From assembly GCF_001658025.2 (NCBI RefSeq), contig NZ_CP014007.2, positions 248,001-312,000 on the forward strand: a stretch of DNA of 64,000 bases, written 5' to 3'. The position numbers and the translations under genes were made by a program. Of the stretch, positions 54,819 to 63,860 are shown in pieces (the first letter of the stretch is position 1; each line of letters opens with the position of its first letter). The notes below the pieces were generated by a model that saw nothing but the letters and a program-made list of their open reading frames with translations, was not told the origin of the DNA and did no database searches. Source of the stretch: Kosakonia oryzae (lineage in GTDB: Bacteria > Pseudomonadota > Gammaproteobacteria > Enterobacterales > Enterobacteriaceae).

Positions 54819-55984
54819 GGCACTCTCCCTAGCAAAATGCTGGCATTGTTTCCGCCGAAGGCGAAGGAGTTAGATAAAATCACCGGGCGCGAAAGTGGCT
54901 GTGGTTGGCTCAGCAGGCCGCACTCCGGTAAGGTTGTATCCCGCGGAGATTGGCTGAAATTCTGGGGCGGCAACGGAAGATCGCGCAGCAGAATCAGTGC
55001 GCTTAGCGCCGCTTCGGTGATACCGGCCGCGCCAAGGGTATGGCCGGTCAGATGTTTGGTGGAACTGCACGGTGTACGGTCGCCAAACAGCGTATGTACG
55101 ACATGCGATTCAATTTGATCATTAAGGATCGTGGCGGTGCCATGCAGATTGATATAGCCCACATCGTCTGGCGTCAGGTTGGCCTGGGCGAGCGCCATAT
55201 TTATTGCGCGGATCGCGCCTTCTCCTTGCGGATGTGGCGCAGAAATATGCCAGGCGTCACTGGACTCCCCGCAGCCAAGCAGCGCCAGCGCCTGCGGCTC
55301 ACGGGTTAATACCATCAGCGCGGCGGCTTCACCAATGGTGATGCCGCAACGGTCACGGCCAAACGGCTGGCATAAGGTCGGGGAGAAGGATTCAAGACTG
55401 TTAAAGCCATTGACCGGCATCCGGCTGAGCGTATCCGCGCCGCCAACGATGGCAACATCAGCAAGCCCCGCATTAATCAGGCGCTGACCATTAATGATTG
55501 CTCTGGCGCTGGATGAACAGGCGGTGGAAACGGTAAATGCCGGGCCATTGAGCACCAACCAGCGGCTTAAAAAGCGCGAAGGATCGCCAAGCTCCTGCTG
55601 CGGGTAGCGCCATGCCAGACTCTCTTCGCCGTTATGCAGATAACGAACGTGTCTATCTCCTTCATCGAGACCCGATGTGCTGGTGCCCAATACGACGGCG
55701 ACGCGATCGCGACCATAACGGGAAATCGCCTCATCCACTGTCGGTTGGATCTGCTCCAGCGCGGCCAGTAAAAGCTGGTTGTTACGGCTGCGATGTGCTT
55801 GCCACGCCTCAGGAATCGACGGAAGTGCGGCATCCACACCGCCGAGCATCACTTCTTCATCGCCCTGTAACCAGCCTTTACGGGGGATCATCCCCGGCGC
55901 AACGCCGCGGCTCATATTGGCAGCAATGTCATCAAACGTGTGGCCCAGCGCATTAATCATGCCGATGGCGGAAATGTAGATCAT
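54815..55984 (-). CDS. apeO: Beta-ketoacyl-ACP synthase (ApeO-type)
   Basis: 389 residues from ATG 55984 (MIYISAIGMINALGHTFDDI), which has GGGTGA upstream; the frame is open 18 codons further but these overlap apeN. Complete triad: Cys in S-T-A-C-S-S-S-A near 158, His in L-H-G-T-A-T near 280 and K-H-L-T-G-H near 315. ApeO is the active ketosynthase that pairs with the chain-length-factor-like ApeC; apeC would lie outside the window. Confidence 0.9.
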   Translation of the reverse strand: MIYISAIGMINALGHTFDDIAANMSRGVAPGMIPRKGWLQGDEEVMLGGVDAALPSIPEAWQAHRSRNNQLLLAALEQIQPTVDEAISRYGRDRVAVVLGTSTSGLDEGDRHVRYLHNGEESLAWRYPQQELGDPSRFLSRWLVLNGPAFTVSTACSSSARAIINGQRLINAGLADVAIVGGADTLSRMPVNGFNSLESFSPTLCQPFGRDRCGITIGEAAALMVLTREPQALALLGCGESSDAWHISAPHPQGEGAIRAINMALAQANLTPDDVGYINLHGTATILNDQIESHVVHTLFGDRTPCSSTKHLTGHTLGAAGITEAALSALILLRDLPLPPQNFSQSPRDTTLPECGLLSQPQPLSRPVILSNSFAFGGNNASILLGRVP

Positions 55985-55985
55985 C

Positions 55986-56570
55986 TCAGTCACCCAGATA
56001 TTGAATGGTGATGTGGTATTTAAAAACGTGCTGCTCAATGCTAATGGGTTCGCGCTTGCCTTTGCGTTGTAAATAAGTGATTTCCGTCACCAGCTTCCCG
56101 CGTGCATTGCGCAGCTCACGTTTGTCACCTATGTCAGTTAGCGTCCAGCCTTTTGGCAGTTGCTGCTGCCAGACAGCGATAGGCCAGTGGCTGATCATCA
56201 CGTCGGCCAGGACCTGGCTTGCCGGTGGTAATTGCGGTACGACGATGGATTGCTCGGTATGAATGCCACGTTCGTCATACGTCACGAGAAACAGACGAAT
56301 GCCCACGGAAGAGAGCCCGGCAAGCGTAATTTTTTTATCGTCTGCAGTCATCATTACCAGCAGTGACTGAGTTTGCCCGTTAAAGCTGCCGGTGAGTAGC
56401 TGCTGGGAATTGACCGCCGGGGTAATGCCCGGCGCAGGCAAGGTAATACGTGTACCCGGTTCCAGCCATGCTTGCGGGCGAGCGTTATCGGAGGAGCGCG
56501 TTGTGTGACTGCAGCCGGTGAGTAGCAGGGCAGTGGCCAGTGCCACGCCAGTCCAGAGGGTGCGGATCAT
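55986..56570 (-). CDS. apeN: DUF3261 lipoprotein of the aryl polyene cluster
   Basis: 194 residues with a lipoprotein signal (hydrophobic MIRTLWTGVALATALLLTGC; lipobox L-L-T-G-C at 16-20). Small beta-rich protein found only in APE-type clusters; likely helps move or anchor the aryl polyene lipid at the outer membrane together with the LolA-like protein and the MMPL exporter. Symbol assigned by cluster order. Confidence 0.85.
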   Translation of the reverse strand: MIRTLWTGVALATALLLTGCSHTTRSSDNARPQAWLEPGTRITLPAPGITPAVNSQQLLTGSFNGQTQSLLVMMTADDKKITLAGLSSVGIRLFLVTYDERGIHTEQSIVVPQLPPASQVLADVMISHWPIAVWQQQLPKGWTLTDIGDKRELRNARGKLVTEITYLQRKGKREPISIEQHVFKYHITIQYLGD

Positions 56571-58888
56571 CGTTTTCTCTCTTTTTTACCCGGCATTGCG
56601 AGCGGTGAAAGCAAAAAGGCGGTAAAGATGCCGCTTACCAGCACAATACCGAAACTGCTAATCGCCTGAGTGGCGCTGAAGACCAGCATACCTAGAGTGA
56701 GAAGCGTCGTGGCCATCGCCAGCGCAATCGCCAGCAGGGATGTGAGCGGCGTGCCGCGAGGATTACTAAAAAATAGCGTGTAGTTAATTCCAATCCCCAG
56801 CACCAGTACCAGCGCCAGCAGGGAGAACAGGTTGAGCGAATGGCCACTGAGCGACAACGCGGCCAGCCCGCATCCGAGCGACAGAATTGACGGCACCAGG
56901 CTGATAAGTCCTTTTTTCCAGCCCAGACGGAGTACTGCACCTGCCGCAATCACCGCCAGCGCGACAAAGAGCAGCCCGGTGAGGACCAGACGGTAGATCG
57001 CGAAAAGCGTATCGAAAGCACTTTTCCGATCCACCCATGCGATGCCCGCTTTCGCCTCTGCCAATGTGCTTAGCGCTGCGCTGTCTTTTACACCATCAAC
57101 GGGAACCAGTACGCCGCTTTGCCCGTCAGGCAGGGTCAGCCATAGCAAACGCCAGCCTTCACTGGCCGGACTGGCCAGCCACTCCTCGACCGTAACCGTC
57201 ATTGGGCTGAGATCGGGTGTAACCGCCTGCAATCCGGCATTCTGCAAGGTTTGTGCAACGGTAGGAGCCGCATTTTTGAGTAACCTTAGATCCTGTTGCT
57301 GGCGCGCAAGCGAATTGACGGGAACGTAACGAAAACCGGAAATTGTCCCCTTCTCCCGGGCATGTTCCAGTTGCGGAATAAAGGACTCCAGCCGTTCCAG
57401 CGTTTGCTGAGGCGTCTGACCGTAGATGACAAACCATTTCTGGTCGACGCTCTGTCCGGTCAGCGAAGTAATGGCCTTCTCCTGGGCAAGAATATCCTGC
57501 GGCAACGCCTGCAACTGGCTGATATCGTCATTGATACGCAATGTCGCCAGCCCGGCAAGCGAGACCAGAGCGAGCAGCGCCGGTAACCCCACGGAGAGTT
57601 TTTTATTGCGCCGCCAGGCGGCCAGCCAGCGCAGTAACAAGGTCATTGCCGGAACGGGGCGCACCGGCAAACCACGGCACAGCCAGGGGTGCCAGAAAAT
57701 AACGGTCAGGCACGAGGCGCTAAGACCGGTGGCGGCGAAAATTGCCATCTGGCGAATGCCAGGGAACGGCGCCAACATCATGATCAGATACGCCGCGACC
57801 GTCGTTGCCAGCGCCAGCAGCAGCGCATTGCGCACTTTGGTAAGGCTTTGCCATGGCGACGCGTCTGCGCCGTGCACCATGCGCTCGGTCAGATAGTAGA
57901 GCGTATAATCCGCAGAGATACCGATGATGCTCATGCTCATCACCAGCGTCATCAGGTGCAACTCACCGAATATCAGTAGCGTGACCACCGTTCCTGCCAG
58001 CGCGCCAATAGCGATAGAAATCAGGCATAACATCAGTGGGCGCAGAGAGCGGAACACGGCAACAATCAGCAGCATTACGCCGACGATCGTCGCGATCCCC
58101 AGCGTCGAAATATCGCGTTTTGCCTGCTGGCTTGCGTAATCGCTATAGAATACGGTGCCGCGAGACAGCAGTTGCGCCTGCGGGAAGCGCGTCTTCAACT
58201 GCTTTTCCAGCGAGCCAAGCGTGGTCACAAACTGGTGCGTTTGCTGCATATCAAAGGAGGAGCCTGCCAGCTCGCCATGGAGCAGATACCAGTAATTGCC
58301 GTCATTGTCCTGTGTGACTAACCACCCATCCATCAGCCGCAGTCGCTGCGTATTTTGCGCCATCGCCAATTGCGCACCGCGCATCAACATCAACGGATCG
58401 TTTTGTAGCTCTTTACCTGATACACCGGAAAAGGCCGAGTAGAGCTGAGTCAGCACCCATTGCGCCTGCGCCTCGCCGTCGTTTTGTAGACGTGCGCGGG
58501 TTGCGCTGTCGAGCAACGCGTTACGGTGCTGCCAAAAAAATGCCCCCCACGCTTGCTGGTTCTCTGCATCCATCGCGCCTTTCAGATGATTAACAGCCTG
58601 CGATTGGCGCAACAGCGTCAGCCAGTATTGCGCCGCCTCTGGGCTGGCTTGTTTACCAGGGCTGACTAGCCAGACCAGCTGTTTATCGAGGCGCTGCATA
58701 AAACCGTCATTCAATGCCGCGGGCAGCGCGCCCATGGTCTGCGTTGGCAGCATTGCCAGCACGCTGCTGTTCATTCGCGCTTTAGGAAGCAGAACCAGCA
58801 ATATGCCCAGCAACACCAGACATACCGCACTCCAGAGCAGCGCCGGGCGCGGGGAGTTAGTGTGTGGCAAAACGTTGGCGTTCGTCAT
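56567..58888 (-). CDS. apeM: MMPL/RND-superfamily lipid exporter of the aryl polyene cluster
   Basis: 773 residues, with two sets of membrane helices: one N-terminal helix (about 13-34), a large periplasmic domain, a five-helix bundle (about 265-420), a second periplasmic domain and a closing bundle (about 640-765). The G-I-S-A-D-Y-T-L-Y and G-I-G-I-N-Y-T-L-F repeats carry the proton-relay Asp/Asn. It probably extracts the finished lipid from the inner membrane. It overlaps apeL by 32 bases, the largest overlap in the operon. Symbol assigned by cluster order. Confidence 0.9.
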   Translation of the reverse strand: MTNANVLPHTNSPRPALLWSAVCLVLLGILLVLLPKARMNSSVLAMLPTQTMGALPAALNDGFMQRLDKQLVWLVSPGKQASPEAAQYWLTLLRQSQAVNHLKGAMDAENQQAWGAFFWQHRNALLDSATRARLQNDGEAQAQWVLTQLYSAFSGVSGKELQNDPLMLMRGAQLAMAQNTQRLRLMDGWLVTQDNDGNYWYLLHGELAGSSFDMQQTHQFVTTLGSLEKQLKTRFPQAQLLSRGTVFYSDYASQQAKRDISTLGIATIVGVMLLIVAVFRSLRPLMLCLISIAIGALAGTVVTLLIFGELHLMTLVMSMSIIGISADYTLYYLTERMVHGADASPWQSLTKVRNALLLALATTVAAYLIMMLAPFPGIRQMAIFAATGLSASCLTVIFWHPWLCRGLPVRPVPAMTLLLRWLAAWRRNKKLSVGLPALLALVSLAGLATLRINDDISQLQALPQDILAQEKAITSLTGQSVDQKWFVIYGQTPQQTLERLESFIPQLEHAREKGTISGFRYVPVNSLARQQQDLRLLKNAAPTVAQTLQNAGLQAVTPDLSPMTVTVEEWLASPASEGWRLLWLTLPDGQSGVLVPVDGVKDSAALSTLAEAKAGIAWVDRKSAFDTLFAIYRLVLTGLLFVALAVIAAGAVLRLGWKKGLISLVPSILSLGCGLAALSLSGHSLNLFSLLALVLVLGIGINYTLFFSNPRGTPLTSLLAIALAMATTLLTLGMLVFSATQAISSFGIVLVSGIFTAFLLSPLAMPGKKERKR

Positions 58889-59462
58889 CGGTCAGCGTCG
58901 TGGGCGTGAGTCGGTGTTGGGAAAAAGCGATATCGGTGAGATCGCCCTGTTTATCATTCAGGCGAATGCTGTCGAGATATTGCTCCCCGGCCAGGTCGAT
59001 GGAGGCGAAAATTTTATCCAGCGGCGTGGTAATCGGCGTCAGTTTCAATGTCCAGCGACCTGCACCTGCGTCTTTAAAGTCGATGCGGAAGTTCTGCTCA
59101 AGCACCGCGCGATCGGCCTGAAACAGCGCCCGCAGAAGATGGTTAAACTGGAACATTTGCGGATTGTTCTGCGCGGTGATCACCTGCGGCGGCTGACCGT
59201 TGATGATTTGCACCATCCGCGAGTCATCCAGCATCAGCGCCATCGGGAACGGCGTAGTTTGATCCCATAATAATCCCTGCTCCCGCGCGATCAGCATCTC
59301 GCCCTGCGATCGCAGCGGCTGCGGCAGATCTTTAATGGTTCGGGTTTGGGTAAAATGCGCACGTACTATGGGTTGCTGGGTAAAGCGCTGCTGCAACTCT
59401 TCCAGCGTCACTGCACTGGCGAGTGGGGCGAAAAACAGCACCAGCAGAGGCCAGTATTTCAT
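58857..59462 (-). CDS. apeL: LolA-like outer membrane lipoprotein carrier
   Basis: 201 residues with a signal peptide (MKYWPLLVLFFAPLASA). LolA-like fold pattern (F-T-Q-T-R-T near 37, a long half-barrel of strands), as in COG2834 members of APE clusters. Expected to shuttle the hydrophobic product or the partner lipoprotein across the periplasm. Overlaps apeK by four bases. Symbol assigned by cluster order. Confidence 0.87.
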   Translation of the reverse strand: MKYWPLLVLFFAPLASAVTLEELQQRFTQQPIVRAHFTQTRTIKDLPQPLRSQGEMLIAREQGLLWDQTTPFPMALMLDDSRMVQIINGQPPQVITAQNNPQMFQFNHLLRALFQADRAVLEQNFRIDFKDAGAGRWTLKLTPITTPLDKIFASIDLAGEQYLDSIRLNDKQGDLTDIAFSQHRLTPTTLTDDERQRFATH

Positions 59463-59881
59463 GGTGTTACTCCCATACGTTCAAACAGAATGGCCGGGCT
59501 GACAAAGCACATTTCCCTGCTTTTCTCCTCCACCGCCACCTGAATGGTGTAACCGGTGGTGGTACGTTTGCCGCTGGAGGCGTCGAAGATTTCGTAAGCG
59601 ATTTTCAGGCGGTTTTCGAACTCTTCGATTCGGGCGCGCACGCGGAAATGCTGTTCAAATGTCAGTACATCGCGGTATTTCACCCGTGTATCCACGACCG
59701 GCCACAAATAGCCCGAAGCTTTCATCTGGCGGTAGCCGTAATCAAATTGATTCAGTAGCGCCTCGCGCGCTATTTCAAAATAGCGAAAATAGTTTCCGTG
59801 CCACACGACGCCCATCATATCGACGTCATGAAAGGGAACGCTCAGCGCAACCTCGGCGGTAAAACGGGGATCGTTTAACAC
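59459..59881 (-). CDS. apeK: 4-hydroxybenzoyl-CoA-type thioesterase
   Basis: 140 residues, hot-dog thioesterase with the family motif D-V-D-M-M-G-V-V-W-H-G-N-Y near 19-31 (Asp/His catalytic region). Probably an editing or release thioesterase for the polyene acyl-ACP. Two bases after the end of apeJ. Symbol assigned by cluster order. Confidence 0.9.
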   Translation of the reverse strand: MLNDPRFTAEVALSVPFHDVDMMGVVWHGNYFRYFEIAREALLNQFDYGYRQMKASGYLWPVVDTRVKYRDVLTFEQHFRVRARIEEFENRLKIAYEIFDASSGKRTTTGYTIQVAVEEKSREMCFVSPAILFERMGVTP

Positions 59882-59883
59882 CT

Positions 59884-61587
59884 TTACTCCTTATCCATGG
59901 CTTGCGGTACGTGGTCGGGCAACCGCCAGAAATCAAAAAAGTTAAACCAGTCGAGTGGTGATTGCAGGGCGTAGTGCTCAAGGCGTGAAGCATAGTTATC
60001 GACGGCAGCACGCAGCGCCGCTTGCCGGGTTGCGCGTGGCATGGGCAGCGGATCGGCAAAGTGTTCGCAATGCAGACGTAATTTGCCGTTCTGACGCAGG
60101 GCAAACATTAACAGCACAGGGCAACGCAGCGCCGCCGCCAGAATAAACGGCCCCTGCGGGAAGGGCGCAGCGTGGCCCATAAAGGTGCTCCAGCATACCC
60201 GCCAGTCGCCACCGCGCTGTGGATTAACGGCAATACGATCGCCGACAATAGCCACCCATTCGCCTTTATCGAGCTTATCTTTCAGCAGCATGGCGGTGTC
60301 CGGGCCGATATGCGTTACCGGGATCAGGTGCACTCCGGCTTCGGGAGCCATCTCCTGCATGATCTGTTTAAAGCGTTGTGCGTTCTCATGGAACACCAGC
60401 GCATTGATCACTTTGCTGTTATGTAGCTGCGCCAATGCACGACAGGCTTCAACGTCGCCCAGATGTGACGCCAGCAACAGCTTGCCTTTGTTATCGTCCA
60501 GCCCCATCGCCGCTTCAGCACCAGGCGCAAATTCAACGTCGCGACCTAACTGGAGCTCGCCGCGCCAGCCTGCCACTTTATCCAGCATGGCTTCGGCAAA
60601 ACGCAGAAAGTGATGATAGCTATTGAGTTTTGCCGGTGCTGCCAGCCCACGCAGCGCCAGGGTGGTGCATACGCGTGCCAGCCAGAGCTGTGATGCCCGA
60701 CGTGCGTTACCCGCGCTAATCCAATAGACGGCAACAACCGGATAGAGCAACAGTGAGAATGCGCGTCGTCCCAGAACTCTCCAGACCAGCAGCATAAAGC
60801 GCATCCCCCATAATCCTTTCCTCTCCTGCTGCTGCGCCCAGTGCGAACCGGAGCGGCGAAACAGTAACGAAGGAATGCGCGGCAGCATGCCGAAGAAGAG
60901 CCGGGTATGCATCAGCGAAATGCGGACATTGTCTTTAAACGCGTCAAAATGAGAGAGCCCGTCCTGCGGATAAGTCACGCGTGTCGGAACAAAGTAGCTG
61001 GGCGTTCCCTGCCAGTAGAGGCGAACCATCACTTCAGTGTCGAAATCCATACGCTTGCCCAGCGTAACGCGTTCAGCAAGATGTAGCGTTGAGGCGATGG
61101 GGTAGACGCGAAAACCGCACATACTGTCTTTCAATTGCAAAGAGAGCGTTTCTATCCATACCCACACGTGCGTGACCCAACGGCCATAGCGCCGCGAACG
61201 GGGAATGGAGTCATCATAAATAGGCTGGCCGGAAATCAGCGCTTGCGGGTGCTGTCTGGCCAGCTCCAGCAGTTTGGGAATGTCTTCAATCGCATGCTGC
61301 CCGTCGGCATCCACCTGGATTGCGTGGGTAAAACCCGCGCGGGCAGCATGTTGTAAACCACGAATCACCGCCTCGCCTTTACCGGCGTTTTGCGCAAGAC
61401 GCGTCAGAGTCAGTGTTTCGTGCTCTTTGGCCAGCGTTTCCAGTACCTGACGTGTCGTGTCATCGCTACCGTCATCGACGATAAAGCAGTGCAGACCTGT
61501 CGGTTGCAGGCGTTCAATCACACGCGCCATCATTGCGCCGTGGTTATAGCAAGGAATGACCACACACGGGTTAAATGTCACTGACAT
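59884..61587 (-). CDS. apeJ: Glycosyltransferase-acyltransferase fusion
   Basis: 567 residues in two parts. Residues 1-240 form a GT2 glycosyltransferase (V-V-I-P-C-Y-N-H-G near 8, D-D-G-S-D-D near 37, V-D-A-D-G-Q near 93). Residues about 290-560 form an LpxL/HtrB-like acyltransferase with H-L-G-D-V-E-A-C near 375 (H-x4-D/E type active site), plus a membrane-associated stretch between them. It is the expected enzyme for attaching the polyene to its lipid/sugar anchor. Overlaps apeI by ten bases. Confidence 0.9.
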   Translation of the reverse strand: MSVTFNPCVVIPCYNHGAMMARVIERLQPTGLHCFIVDDGSDDTTRQVLETLAKEHETLTLTRLAQNAGKGEAVIRGLQHAARAGFTHAIQVDADGQHAIEDIPKLLELARQHPQALISGQPIYDDSIPRSRRYGRWVTHVWVWIETLSLQLKDSMCGFRVYPIASTLHLAERVTLGKRMDFDTEVMVRLYWQGTPSYFVPTRVTYPQDGLSHFDAFKDNVRISLMHTRLFFGMLPRIPSLLFRRSGSHWAQQQERKGLWGMRFMLLVWRVLGRRAFSLLLYPVVAVYWISAGNARRASQLWLARVCTTLALRGLAAPAKLNSYHHFLRFAEAMLDKVAGWRGELQLGRDVEFAPGAEAAMGLDDNKGKLLLASHLGDVEACRALAQLHNSKVINALVFHENAQRFKQIMQEMAPEAGVHLIPVTHIGPDTAMLLKDKLDKGEWVAIVGDRIAVNPQRGGDWRVCWSTFMGHAAPFPQGPFILAAALRCPVLLMFALRQNGKLRLHCEHFADPLPMPRATRQAALRAAVDNYASRLEHYALQSPLDWFNFFDFWRLPDHVPQAMDKE

Positions 61588-61931
61588 AAGCGAATCTTCC
61601 CGCTGCTACAGGTATGGCGTTCTTCGCCCGCATGGCGCTGGTAGCTAAAGCTCAGTTGCTGCTTCTGTTCCTGCCAGTCGAGTATCAGCGTGACGCTATC
61701 TCCCGGCAGTAGCGGTGCCTGAAATTTGACGTTTTGAATACTGTGGAAACGGTAGCCGGGCGCGAGCATCAGCGTCACATAATGCATCACCCAGTCGAGC
61801 TGTGCCACGCCGGGCAGTAGCGGCTGAACCGCGAAATGACCGCGGAACCAGAACAGATCCTTCTCCAGTTGGATGTCGATTTCTGCGTGAGCGGGCGACA
61901 CCAGGCGGCGTTCAACTTCATGAGGTTTCAT
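61578..61931 (-). CDS. apeI: 3-hydroxyacyl-ACP dehydratase-like protein (ApeI-type)
   Basis: 117 residues from ATG 61931 (MKPHEVERRLVSPAHAEIDI), with AGGAG eight bases upstream; longer starts have none. Hot-dog fold with F-R-G-H-F-A-V-Q-P-L-L-P-G-V-A-Q-L, the FabZ-like catalytic His region near 36-52. Works with ApeP as a heterodimeric dehydratase. Overlaps apeH by 14 bases. Confidence 0.9.
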   Translation of the reverse strand: MKPHEVERRLVSPAHAEIDIQLEKDLFWFRGHFAVQPLLPGVAQLDWVMHYVTLMLAPGYRFHSIQNVKFQAPLLPGDSVTLILDWQEQKQQLSFSYQRHAGEERHTCSSGKIRLCQ

Positions 61932-63276
61932 GAAATAACTCCTGTAGTTGCGCATAAACACGCTTGTTCATACTGTTGACGGGAATTTCCTCCAGGATGC
62001 GCCAGTAGCGCGGCACTGCCACCGGCTCCAGCCACGGAATCAGCGCCCTTCGCCAGGCGAGTTCCATTGCTTTGCTGTCGCAATTAAGCCACTGGCGGCG
62101 TGCTTCTTCTTCCAGCACCAGTAGCACACCAACGCCCTGGCGTCCGCCACGGGAGATGGGGAGTGCTGCCGCTTCCCGAATCCCTTCAAGCGCAAGTACA
62201 CGTTTTTCTATTTCGCTGAGTGAGATGCGCTTTTCTTCGATTTTAACGACACGCCCACGACGCCCGGCGATGTGGAACGTCCCGCTGCCATCAGCGATCA
62301 GGATATCGTCAAGCAGCAGACCGTCCGGTTCGGGAATAATCGGTGAATGCGCGCGAAATGCGTCGCCTTCCGGCACAATCGTGACGCCCGGGAAAGGTTG
62401 CCACGGGATCATATCCTGCTGGCGGTGCCGCCAGGCCAGAATTCCCGTTTCCGTGCTGCCATAAATCTCATCCGGTTGAATACCACACCAGACGGCGGTT
62501 TCCTGAACATCTGACCATGGCAGCTTTCCGCCAGCCGAGAGAATGATGGCTAACGGCGGCGGCGCGAGCCTGGGATCAAGGCGTTTTAAGAATGCGGGAC
62601 TGCTGATAAACGCATAGCGATGGTGGCTTTCCAGTGCGGCCAATTGCTCGGCGTAATAGAGCATTGCGGCATGGAGCGGCAGCCCGAGCGACATTGGCAG
62701 GAAGATGCGGAATGTCAGCCCGTATAAATGTTGCGGCACGACCGACGCGACGACACGACAGCCCGCCAGCTTGTCACCAAAACGCGCGGCCAGGAGCGTC
62801 GCTTCGCGATCGAGGCAGGCGACAGGTTTGATGACACGGCGCGGTTGTCCGGTCGAGCCTGAAGTAAACAGCTCGATAAATGCCCCTTCACGAAGTGGCG
62901 GAAATGCGTATGTTTGCACTGTGTGTATCGTGTTTGCCTTCACCACCGAATGTGGGCCATCCCAGCGTAAAGCGTGATCGCTCAGGACGCCCTGAAAGAG
63001 TGATTTTTGCTCAGCCAGCAGCGATTCCCGGCAGTGTCCGGGGATCACCGGGATTTTTCCGGCATGCAGCGTGCCCAGTAGCGCAACGATAAACAGGTAG
63101 CTGTTTTCAAAGCACAGCGCCCAGCGTTCCTCATCGTGCTTCTGTAGCCATACCATAAGCTGAGCGACATCGTGGCGCAGGTCTTCCAGCGTCCACGTCC
63201 TGTCGCCAAGCCAGGCGACAGGCGTGTCATTGGCCCGCGAATAGCTTAGCCAGGCGGTGAAAGGAAGAGTCTTCAT
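61918..63276 (-). CDS. apeH: Aryl AMP-ligase (ApeH-type)
   Basis: 452 residues, adenylate-forming enzyme. P-loop F-T-S-G-S-T-G-Q-P near 134-142, Y-G-S-T-E-T near 273, and D-D-I-L-I-A-D-G-S-G-T-F-H-I-A-G-R-R-G-R near 325. In APE pathways it activates 4-hydroxybenzoate and loads it onto an ACP, giving the aryl head. Its C-terminal domain ends V-N-S-M-N-K-R-V-Y near 437, with the usual A10 lysine. Four-base overlap with apeG. Confidence 0.92.
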   Translation of the reverse strand: MKTLPFTAWLSYSRANDTPVAWLGDRTWTLEDLRHDVAQLMVWLQKHDEERWALCFENSYLFIVALLGTLHAGKIPVIPGHCRESLLAEQKSLFQGVLSDHALRWDGPHSVVKANTIHTVQTYAFPPLREGAFIELFTSGSTGQPRRVIKPVACLDREATLLAARFGDKLAGCRVVASVVPQHLYGLTFRIFLPMSLGLPLHAAMLYYAEQLAALESHHRYAFISSPAFLKRLDPRLAPPPLAIILSAGGKLPWSDVQETAVWCGIQPDEIYGSTETGILAWRHRQQDMIPWQPFPGVTIVPEGDAFRAHSPIIPEPDGLLLDDILIADGSGTFHIAGRRGRVVKIEEKRISLSEIEKRVLALEGIREAAALPISRGGRQGVGVLLVLEEEARRQWLNCDSKAMELAWRRALIPWLEPVAVPRYWRILEEIPVNSMNKRVYAQLQELFHETS

Positions 63277-63854
63277 TGCATCTCTCGTTTAATCAGCTGG
63301 CGGCGTATCAGCCATTCACCTGCCATCAGTAACCCCATCAGCAGGTAGGAGATCATGCCATTCCAGAGCGTCCACAGACGCATATCGCCGTACAGCGCCG
63401 TAAACAGCGCGATCCCGCCATTTACCATGAAAAAAACACACCAGACCTGCGTGACGCGGCGGGTATAGCGTACGGCTGACTCAGGCAGATCAGGTGTACG
63501 CAGGCGCGCCAGGCGTTCAACCAGCGGCATGTTGCTCCACAGTGAACAGCCAAATACCAGCAACATGATGAGGCTGACGGTCACCGGGTAATAGAGCAAG
63601 AGCTGATGCGTTTTTAGCAGCCAGCTTGTTGCGCACAACGCGATACCGGTCAGCGCCACGCTGCGCGTAACAAAGCGCATCGGCGCCAGCGCTTGTCGGG
63701 CTTGCCGCAAACGGAAAAGCAGCATGACGGCCATCAAAGGGAGCAACCAGTGCAGACTGTTATGCGCAAGGCCGAACCAGACCACAAAGGGCCAGCAGAG
63801 CATCAATAACGCGGCGATCAGCTTCAGTCCCGTTTCCAGACGAGATCCAGACAC
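63273..63854 (-). CDS. apeG: Polytopic membrane protein of the aryl polyene cluster (COG4648)
   Basis: 193 residues with five or six hydrophobic helices and a V-N-G-G-I-A-L-F motif near 145. COG4648 proteins are found in APE and related dialkylresorcinol-type clusters; function unknown. The start lies six bases from the end of the ACP gene. Symbol assigned by cluster order. Confidence 0.85.
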   Translation of the reverse strand: MSGSRLETGLKLIAALLMLCWPFVVWFGLAHNSLHWLLPLMAVMLLFRLRQARQALAPMRFVTRSVALTGIALCATSWLLKTHQLLLYYPVTVSLIMLLVFGCSLWSNMPLVERLARLRTPDLPESAVRYTRRVTQVWCVFFMVNGGIALFTALYGDMRLWTLWNGMISYLLMGLLMAGEWLIRRQLIKREMQ

Positions 63855-63860
63855 GGTGGC

